Origin: Verrucomicrobiota bacterium
GTDB taxonomy: Bacteria > Verrucomicrobiota > Verrucomicrobiia > Limisphaerales > AV2
NCBI GenBank assembly: GCA_003219345.1
Contig: QHOP01000403.1
Location: forward strand, 1-8,047
Length of the DNA: 8,047 nucleotides
Reading direction: 5' to 3'
Shown piece after piece: positions 1 to 5,432 of this stretch. Made by a program: the position numbers and the translations under genes. The stretch's first letter is position 1. Every line of letters begins with the position of its first letter. A model generated the notes under the pieces. The model saw only the letters and a program-made list of their open reading frames with translations, made no database searches and was not told the origin of the DNA.

Positions 1-858
1 CGGCAGTTGCAGCCGGCCGGACCAGGTCGTGGCACCGATGACAGCAACAGGCTTGTCCGCATTGACCTGCAGGAAGACCCGGCTGACGCCAGTGTCATTT
101 GGGCGCGGGTCTTTGGCTGTGCCGCTGATGGTGACCGCATTGGTGGTAAACAGAGATTCGGTGGCGGGACTGATGATGCTGACCACGGGCCCATTGGTGT
201 CCGGCAGTTTTCCAGGGGCAACCCGCAAGCGAACGTCTCCCACCCCATTGGTATCCAGTCCGGCGATTGCGATGCGGTAAGTGACACCCGCCCGGGCGTC
301 GAAATTGACGTGCGCTTTCAGGTTGTTCACCACGTCATTGGTTGAAGCGGCGACCGCCTGTAAATTGCTCACGGCAGTTCCGGTGTAAACCGCCAACACA
401 GGGTCGAACGAACTGCCAGCCAGGTCAATCAATGTGTTGGTCGCAACCGGCGACGACCAGGTCCACCAAACCGAGGCGGCAACCGTTGACACCTGGGCGT
501 GCAAAGGCTCCCCCGGTTCGATTGAAGCGTAATTGTTGGTTGCCAGAATGATCGCGCCTTCCGGGGTTATCTTGAACGCGTTGGTAAAATTGTCGTTGGC
601 CGGCCGAGGCACGACCACATATCGGACGGTGTTGGTCGCGGTAACAATTTCGGGTGGCGGAGGCGGGTCCGGCAGCGGGTCCGGCGGCGGCACTTCGCCC
701 GACACGACTACTCGCAAAGTGACATTGGACACCGTTCCAACCGGTACCTTAGGCATGATTAAATCCGCGCTGAATGTTCCATCATTCGCCGTCTGGTCCG
801 GCGGTTGGCCGTCATCGAGGAAGAAAATATTTTGCTGAGCAACGAACGAGCCGGTCAT
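1..858 (-). CDS. Body of a secreted modular protein (PPC-like plus Ig-like domains), paralogue of the 1303-aa gene; 3' end outside window
   Basis: The reading frame is open for 286 codons from an ATG at 858 and runs off the left edge without a stop. Residues 1-50 resemble the end of an Ig-like spacer (FLDDG, then PPDQTANDGTFS). A Pro/Asp linker follows at about 54-70. A PPC-like beta-sandwich spans about 87-215, with NDNFTNA, GEPLHA, SVWWTW, FDPVLAVYTG and TYRIAI. An Ig-like domain opens at about 220 (DTNGPVVSIISP, TISGTAKDP). This order matches the middle of the neighbouring 1303-aa protein residue by residue, with high similarity, so the two are paralogues. No signal peptide lies in this frame; a good one lies just upstream in another frame (812-970), so the ATG at 858 is probably not the ancestral start. 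A GTG a few codons further up is another possible start. Extracellular location is inferred from the domains. The ligand is unknown. Confidence 0.85.
   Translation of the reverse strand, partial: MTGSFVAQQNIFFLDDGQPPDQTANDGTFSADLIMPKVPVGTVSNVTLRVVVSGEVPPPDPLPDPPPPPEIVTATNTVRYVVVPRPANDNFTNAFKITPEGAIILATNNYASIEPGEPLHAQVSTVAASVWWTWSSPVATNTLIDLAGSSFDPVLAVYTGTAVSNLQAVAASTNDVVNNLKAHVNFDARAGVTYRIAIAGLDTNGVGDVRLRVAPGKLPDTNGPVVSIISPATESLFTTNAVTISGTAKDPRPNDTGVSRVFLQVNADKPVAVIGATTWSGRLQLP
663..686 (-). repeat. Two tandem 12-bp units encoding a Pro/Asp linker
   Basis: Two adjacent 12-bp units (plus strand gcgggtccggca and gcgggtccggcg) differ only in the last base. They sit inside a stretch coding for a PPPDPLPDPPPPP linker. 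The 1303-aa paralogue has no such proline run at the matching place, so the linker probably grew by repeat expansion in this copy. Confidence 0.55.
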
Positions 859-970
859 CCCGCGGCGAGACACTGACCCGCAGCGACGGTGGGGGCGATT
901 GACCCAGCACTGGCCAGGCGAAAAGAAAACACACTGAACCTGTCAGAAATGCGCGCAATTTGGTTATCAT
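812..970 (-). CDS. Signal-peptide-bearing 5' fragment of the same gene, out of frame with the body
   Basis: The ATG at 970 opens a 52-codon frame that starts with a textbook Sec signal peptide. It has a basic n-region (MITKLR), a hydrophobic core (AFLTGSVCFLFAWPVL) and a likely cleavage after VLG at residue 23. The next residues, SLRVSVSPRDDRLV, resemble the ILEINVNPRSSSVLL that begins the Ig-like spacer in the 1303-aa paralogue. The frame then degenerates (CSAKYFLPR) and stops at 812, while the homologous sequence continues in a different frame from about 858. Joining the two needs a +1 shift (or -2). An AAGG Shine-Dalgarno sits 6 nt before the ATG, which supports this as the real start. I read it as the authentic 5' end of the gene, separated from its body by an indel or a deletion. 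A sequencing error cannot be excluded. Confidence 0.6.
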   Translation of the reverse strand: MITKLRAFLTGSVCFLFAWPVLGQSPPPSLRVSVSPRDDRLVRCSAKYFLPR

Positions 971-976
971 TGACTG

Positions 977-980
977 CCTT
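977..980 (-). promoter_or_regulatory. Shine-Dalgarno for the signal-peptide start at 970
   Basis: AAGG on the minus strand lies 6 nt upstream of the ATG at 970, a normal spacing. It supports initiation at the signal peptide rather than at the internal ATG at 858, which has no clear ribosome binding site. Confidence 0.45.
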
Positions 981-1160
981 GCTTTACGGATCGAACCATT
1001 TGATTGGAGTACAGCCTCGACCTCGGCACAAGTCCGCATCTGCGCACGAACGATAACCGCGCACAAAATTTATGCCGTCGGACCAAGTGACCCACATGTA
1101 AAAGCAAAGCCAGTGCCACTCAAGCCGGGCTAACGAATCCGTCTTCCCCCGTTCGGCGAC

Positions 1161-1195
1161 GCGTGATTTTCACGCAATATGCGTGCTTCTCACGC
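1161..1195. repeat. Tandem palindromes with GCGTG/CACGC half-sites every 10 bp
   Basis: GCGTG occurs at 1161 and 1181 and its inverse CACGC at 1171 and 1191, so four half-sites alternate in orientation exactly 10 bp apart. The first palindrome is GCGTGA-TTT-TCACGC (6-bp arms, 3-nt loop). The second is GCGTG-CTTCT-CACGC (5-bp arms, 5-nt loop). An AATAT spacer separates them. The array lies about 190 bp upstream of the start at 970. One-turn spacing is what an operator for a dimeric regulator binding one DNA face would look like. The transcribed strand could instead form two small hairpins. The regulator is unknown and function is inferred. Confidence 0.55.
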
Positions 1196-1244
1196 TTCGT
1201 GGAGTGAACCGTGTAATGATGGCAGAAAGACCACGGGAAGGAAA

Positions 1245-1262
1245 TGTGCGTCTGAGCGCACA
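1245..1262. repeat. Perfect inverted repeat, 6-bp arms
   Basis: TGTGCG (1245-1250) and CGCACA (1257-1262) are exact inverse complements around a 6-nt loop, TCTGAG. The element lies about 50 bp from the tandem palindromes, in the same non-coding gap. It could be a hairpin in RNA or a protein-binding dyad; nothing in the sequence decides between them. Confidence 0.4.
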
Positions 1263-1400
1263 CCTGCGCGGCGGGAGCCTCGCCAAGGACGCAGCAGAAA
1301 GAAGGATTCGCTGCTCAAGAAGCCGAAGCTACACGGAATCGGCCGTTGTGATTGAACACGTTGATGGCGGCGCCGGAGATGAATTAGCCCTTGTGATTGC

Positions 1401-1417
1401 CTGGATTAGAAATCCAG
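1401..1417 (-). terminator. Short hairpin directly after the stop of the 1303-aa gene (weak terminator candidate)
   Basis: Within 2 nt of the TGA ending at 1419, the minus strand reads CTGGAT-TTCTA-ATCCAG, a perfect 6-bp stem with a 5-nt loop. The position suits a transcript end. However, no U-run follows (the next bases are GCAATCAC) and the stem is short, so it is not a canonical intrinsic terminator. It might instead protect the 3' end from exonucleases. Confidence 0.3.
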
Positions 1418-1418
1418 C

Positions 1419-4400
1419 TCAGGGCGAGACGGCACGGTAAAAGCGGAAGAGGTAATTGGGCGCCTGCGGGTCGGTAAATTGAATAGTCGCCCCGTTAGCC
1501 AGGTTGGTGGTGGAAAGCGTCTGCCAAGCGGTCAAGTCAGTGGAGGCCTGAATACGGACGGACTGCACGCTCGGCCCCTGGAACTGGACCTGGAAGCCAT
1601 TGGAGGTCGGGTTCAACAGCCGCAGTGACGGAGCCAACAACGGCAAGTCCAGATTGTCGATAAACGCAGCATCCAGACCCGCACTGGTGCTGGGGTCCTT
1701 GACGTAGCGCCACGTCAATGTGTTCGTGCCTGCAGGAACGGCGAACTGGTAGGTGGCCCAACCGACCTCACCCGACCAACGCTGCTGCAAAACGCCGTTC
1801 AAAGAAAACCCCAGATTATCCCAGTTAGTCTCGGAACTGACCTTGTAATCGAAGGAGCCGACTCCTCCGCTGGAGGTGACGCTTAGAATTAAAGTACTTG
1901 ATTGACTGTTGGTGATGACACCTGAACGGGCGGCAAACTGGCCAAAGGAAACGGTGTTGCTCTCCACCAGCCAGGGCTTGTCTGCACCATTAGTCCAGGA
2001 TAGCGAAGAAGAAAAAGCGCCCGATTCGAAACCATCCGTAAACACGTGGGGACGGAACATGGCCGTCAATGTCAGGTTGGCCGTTACCACAACCGACAAG
2101 GGATTGGCCGAGGAAGTCAGGCCGCCTTCCCAATCGACAAATTCGTAGTTCAGATCAGGCGTTGCGGTGAACACAACCGTCGAACCATTGGCATAGTAGC
2201 CGGAGCCGGGGTTGACAGTTCCTCCGGCACTGCCGTTCACGGTCAAAAGGTTGATAGAGTTAGCCGTAAAGGTAAAGGTCAAATACACGACTCCACCGCT
2301 TCCGCCGACTCCATCGACAGCAATTCGATAGTCTTCGTTTGCCCGGACCACCTGCGAGATTTTGCTGAAGCTGGAGCCATCGGCGGCGTCATCATTGCTG
2401 GCAATCGCGGTCAGATTGGTAACGCGCGTCCCCTGGTACAATCCCAGGACCGTATCGAAGGTGGAATTGCTGGTGGTGAGAAACAGAACGCCGTCAGCCG
2501 GCGCATGGAATGACCACCAAACCGATTTCCCACCCGCATTGCCGGCGTGGTTCGGTTCGCCAAATTCCTTGGTGGCATTGGTGTTACTGACGCTGCTGGT
2601 GCCGGAAGTGCCGGTTAATTCTATCGGATTGGCAAAGAGATCATTGATCGGATCCCTCGGCCTGTGAACAACCGTCACGGACACGGGGGCGGAAAGGTTT
2701 CCGGCAATATCAGAGGCGGTGACCTGAATGGTGTTCTCGCCCTGCTTTAGAGCTATGGGCAGAAACCAGTTGGTGGCCACTGGCGCACCGGAAAACGGAC
2801 CCAGGGCGGTCAAAATAAAATCCTCCTCGCCTTCACCAACGTCATCACCGCTGCCGTCATCAGCGAGCGTCCGGGAGTTGACTCGGATAAAGACTTGATT
2901 GATCCCCGAGGGACTGGGATCGGGATCAACCACCGAGCCGGTGACGGTGATTTTGTTTGTGGAGGTGAACAAACCGCTGGGGGGACTCGTCACGGAAACG
3001 ATTGGCGCGTTTGTATCCGCCTGGCCTCCGGGAGTAATGCGCAGCAATAATGAACCGACGATATTGGTACTGGCGGCAGCAACGGCAATTCGGTAGGTGG
3101 TTCCGGCGCTCGCCGGCAGGTTGAGATACGCCTGCTTGCGTGATCCCACATCGTTCGTGGAAGCCACCGGATTCAACGTGGCCAGGTTATTGCCGGTGTA
3201 AACAGCAAGGACCGTGTCGAACGCGCTGCCGGTGGTGTCGAGGAGGGCATTGGTGGTGACGTTTGGCGTCCAGGTCCACCACAATGAAGCGCCTGCCGAT
3301 GTGACGCCGGCGTGAGCAGGTTCACCCGGTTCGCGCGTGGCAAATCTGTTGTTCGTGACGTAGTTGGTGCCTCCGGGAGGAACCTTGGTCGCGTTGGTAA
3401 AATTGTCGTTCGGTGGAGGTGGCACGACCAGGTAATTCACTATGTTCGTGGCAGTATCCTTTCCAGGCGCCGAAATGACCAGGGTGAGTGTTACCGAACT
3501 GATATTCGTCGGAACTCTAAATGCATCGGAGTAGGTGGCATCGTTGGCCGTCTGATCCGGCGCCACTCCGTCGTTCCTGAAGTCCGGAACTGTGCCGTCG
3601 CTGGAGGTCGCCGCAATAATCGCATTGGTCACCGCCACACCGTCGGTAACTCTGACGAAAATGTTTTCGGTTGAGCCGGCGAGGAGAACCGAACTGGAAC
3701 GCGGGTTGACATTGATTTCAAGGATCCCATCCGGCACGCCACCGAAAATGAGCTGCCCCCACCAGGTGCCCCACCGGTCGCCGCGGGAATCGGGCGTGGC
3801 GGCGTACTCCTGAATCGTCCACATATCAACATCGTTCACGGGATCGACCACGGTGCCGCTGTAGTCGCCCCAGCGGACGCGACCGCTGCCGTAATCCTTG
3901 GAGTAGGGCGCCTCGCCTTCCTTGAGCACGATGTCGTCTCCCGTGACACCAGGAGGATCCGAGGCAAAATGATAAGTATAGTTTCCGCTGGCGAATTGAT
4001 CGGCAGCAAACCGCGAATAACCGATCAACGCATCGTTGTACGCGTTAACCGCGATGCTGGGGAAGGCATAATGCAGATTGGCGTTTGGGTCCTCAATGCG
4101 TCCTCTTTGAAGGACTGCGCCGGAGGGCTGAATCTGCCACCACTGCGCCGCCACCCGGTTCACGATTCCGGCCGCCGGCAAATAGATCATGTGCGTGCAC
4201 CAGAGCGAACCATTGCGCAACACGCAATTCATGAGCCGGGAATCATTCGCATCAATCAAAGCAGAAGTGCCCAACTGGGGAAGAAAATTTCCGGTGGGCG
4301 GGTCGAGTTGCCAGGACTCCGGGGAGACTGCCAGGGCGACGTTGGTCTTGTAAGTCTCTTGTCCTACCGGACCTGAAATGGAAGCGATGCGCAGGCTCTT

Positions 4401-5330
4401 CTCGTCCTCTTCCGTCAGCAAATACAACGTGTCCTGAGCGGCGTCGTAATTCACAGCCGGCACGAAAGTGAAACCAGGGTCGGAGAAGACCTTGTTGGTG
4501 CCACTGGCGTGCAAATTCTGCTGGTCGAAGGCGTAAATGGCGGAGTGGTCGAAACCCCCGGCCGAGATCGAAAACATATTGACCGTCACCACCACCCATT
4601 TCTCGTTAAACCCCACATTCGGATAGTCGGCCCAAAGCTTGTTTGCGGCGTCGGCGTCGACATCGAACAGCGTCCAATTCCCCGTCGGATCGGAGTTAGT
4701 GGACACGCCGATCAGCAACGCGGACGTTGAGGCGAAACCGTCAGCCAATGCGACAAACAGCCAGCGACGGTGGAAATGGTCGTAATAGACCTTGGGATCA
4801 AACGCCTCCGCGTGGCCCAAACCGTTCCAAAAATCAACCAGTGTAACTTTGCTGACGACGTCACCCTGCCTGCTCTGGACGGCCACCTCGGAATTGAGCG
4901 TTACCATCAGGTGATTCGGACCGACCGCCCCGATCGTATCCGGCGGTATGAATCTTTGGTTGTCGAGAAGCGCAGGAAAGCTCCCGCCTTCTTCCGGCGG
5001 CGGCTCAGACGACGCCAGAGGGCCTTGCGAAACCGGCGAACCCGCCTTTTGTAACGGACGGGAAACCGTATTCGTATGGTGAAGGTACTTCGGCATCGGC
5101 GCATGAATGGCGCGCCCGACTTGATTCGTTTGCGGCTCCGCTGCCCGCTGTCTGGCGAGGTCCGCGAAATTGACGACGACACGCTTCTGCGGAACTGCGG
5201 TCCGGGAACTCGTTTCCTCGACAACCGAAGCCAGGTCGCAATCGCCTCGAATGACAGCCCAGGCCACGACCACAGAAGACAGCCCGGAAACAAACGATTG
5301 ACGAACCGAGCTGAAAACATTCGATTGCAT
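1419..5330 (-). CDS. Secreted modular protein: propeller-like N-terminal half, Ig-like, PPC-like, InlB-type and jelly-roll-like domains
   Basis: This complete gene encodes 1303 aa from the ATG at 5330. Residues 1-35 form a probable signal peptide (hydrophobic FVSGLSSVVVAWAVI) with an unclear cleavage site. A low-complexity linker runs to about 115. Residues 116-535 form a Trp/Tyr-rich domain (PPDTIGAVGPNH, YYDHFHRRWLFVAL, GNWTLFDVD, WADYPNVG, RWGDYSG) that I read as propeller-like, with no enzyme motif. Then come an Ig-like spacer (536-637), a PPC-like domain (640-767; NDNFTNA, GEPAHAG, SLWWTW), an Ig-like domain (773-888) with an acidic insert, a second PPC-like domain (893-1022; GEPNHAG, SVWWSF), a divergent InlB repeat (1027-1093; GGTVNPGSGYY, FVDWEGG), a jelly-roll or MAM-like domain (1095-1230) and a C-terminal module ending FRFYRAVSP. 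A TTG at 5372 would add 14 residues before the signal peptide; I prefer the ATG. The domains suggest extracellular binding or adhesion. The exact function is unknown. Confidence 0.9.
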   Translation of the reverse strand: MQSNVFSSVRQSFVSGLSSVVVAWAVIRGDCDLASVVEETSSRTAVPQKRVVVNFADLARQRAAEPQTNQVGRAIHAPMPKYLHHTNTVSRPLQKAGSPVSQGPLASSEPPPEEGGSFPALLDNQRFIPPDTIGAVGPNHLMVTLNSEVAVQSRQGDVVSKVTLVDFWNGLGHAEAFDPKVYYDHFHRRWLFVALADGFASTSALLIGVSTNSDPTGNWTLFDVDADAANKLWADYPNVGFNEKWVVVTVNMFSISAGGFDHSAIYAFDQQNLHASGTNKVFSDPGFTFVPAVNYDAAQDTLYLLTEEDEKSLRIASISGPVGQETYKTNVALAVSPESWQLDPPTGNFLPQLGTSALIDANDSRLMNCVLRNGSLWCTHMIYLPAAGIVNRVAAQWWQIQPSGAVLQRGRIEDPNANLHYAFPSIAVNAYNDALIGYSRFAADQFASGNYTYHFASDPPGVTGDDIVLKEGEAPYSKDYGSGRVRWGDYSGTVVDPVNDVDMWTIQEYAATPDSRGDRWGTWWGQLIFGGVPDGILEINVNPRSSSVLLAGSTENIFVRVTDGVAVTNAIIAATSSDGTVPDFRNDGVAPDQTANDATYSDAFRVPTNISSVTLTLVISAPGKDTATNIVNYLVVPPPPNDNFTNATKVPPGGTNYVTNNRFATREPGEPAHAGVTSAGASLWWTWTPNVTTNALLDTTGSAFDTVLAVYTGNNLATLNPVASTNDVGSRKQAYLNLPASAGTTYRIAVAAASTNIVGSLLLRITPGGQADTNAPIVSVTSPPSGLFTSTNKITVTGSVVDPDPSPSGINQVFIRVNSRTLADDGSGDDVGEGEEDFILTALGPFSGAPVATNWFLPIALKQGENTIQVTASDIAGNLSAPVSVTVVHRPRDPINDLFANPIELTGTSGTSSVSNTNATKEFGEPNHAGNAGGKSVWWSFHAPADGVLFLTTSNSTFDTVLGLYQGTRVTNLTAIASNDDAADGSSFSKISQVVRANEDYRIAVDGVGGSGGVVYLTFTFTANSINLLTVNGSAGGTVNPGSGYYANGSTVVFTATPDLNYEFVDWEGGLTSSANPLSVVVTANLTLTAMFRPHVFTDGFESGAFSSSLSWTNGADKPWLVESNTVSFGQFAARSGVITNSQSSTLILSVTSSGGVGSFDYKVSSETNWDNLGFSLNGVLQQRWSGEVGWATYQFAVPAGTNTLTWRYVKDPSTSAGLDAAFIDNLDLPLLAPSLRLLNPTSNGFQVQFQGPSVQSVRIQASTDLTAWQTLSTTNLANGATIQFTDPQAPNYLFRFYRAVSP

Positions 5331-5432
5331 AAAAACGATGCTTACCTGCCTGCCGATGGGCGCTTTGTTCAAGCGATCGACTTTGCGCGCGCAGCCGAAT
5401 CCGGGCTTCTCTTCAACCGGTCATCCCCACTT
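5331..5432. other. 102-bp gap between the two large genes, with a weak ribosome binding site
   Basis: Minus-strand GGCAGGTAAG at 5350-5341 offers an AGG about 14 nt before the ATG at 5330, which is longer than the usual spacing, so the Shine-Dalgarno is poor. No terminator-like hairpin with a U-run follows the upstream stop at 5433, and no clear -35/-10 pair is visible. Co-transcription of the two genes is possible but not shown. Confidence 0.4.

Larger units (their letters stand above)
971..1418. other. 448-bp non-coding gap containing several inverted repeats
   Basis: No convincing protein-coding frame is present on either strand. A plus-strand frame at 1183-1440 has no homology that I recognise and runs into the 3' end of the neighbouring gene. 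The gap holds several short perfect dyads (1161-1175, 1181-1195, 1245-1262, 1401-1417) and a weaker one at 1270-1284. Given the orientation of both flanking genes, it should contain the end of the transcript of the 1303-aa gene and the promoter and 5' leader of the signal-peptide gene at 970. I could not find a -35/-10 pair with acceptable spacing. Confidence 0.6.

Noticed and set aside
1020..1080. Possible promoter with TAAATT as a -10 box (minus strand) upstream of the start at 970
   Set aside because: The best -35 candidate (TTGGTC) is only 8 nt away and no other hexamer has suitable spacing, so a promoter call is not supported.
1346..1399. Direct 9-bp repeat ttgtgattg at 1346 and 1391
   Set aside because: It is too short to be significant, has no symmetry, and is not phased with the nearby dyads.
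1183..1440. Plus-strand frame of 85 codons in the non-coding gap
   Set aside because: It starts inside the tandem palindromes and runs antisense over the 3' end of the 1303-aa gene. The product is Arg-rich with no recognisable domain, and there is no good ribosome binding site.
2046..2513. Plus-strand frame of 155 codons
   Set aside because: It lies fully antisense to the well-supported 1303-aa gene. Its Gly/Arg-rich composition is typical of a shadow frame.
851..5427. An 11-bp match (ccggtcatccc) at 851-861 and 5417-5427 as a possible dispersed repeat
   Set aside because: An 11-bp match is expected by chance several times in an 8-kb window, and similarity does not extend on either side.
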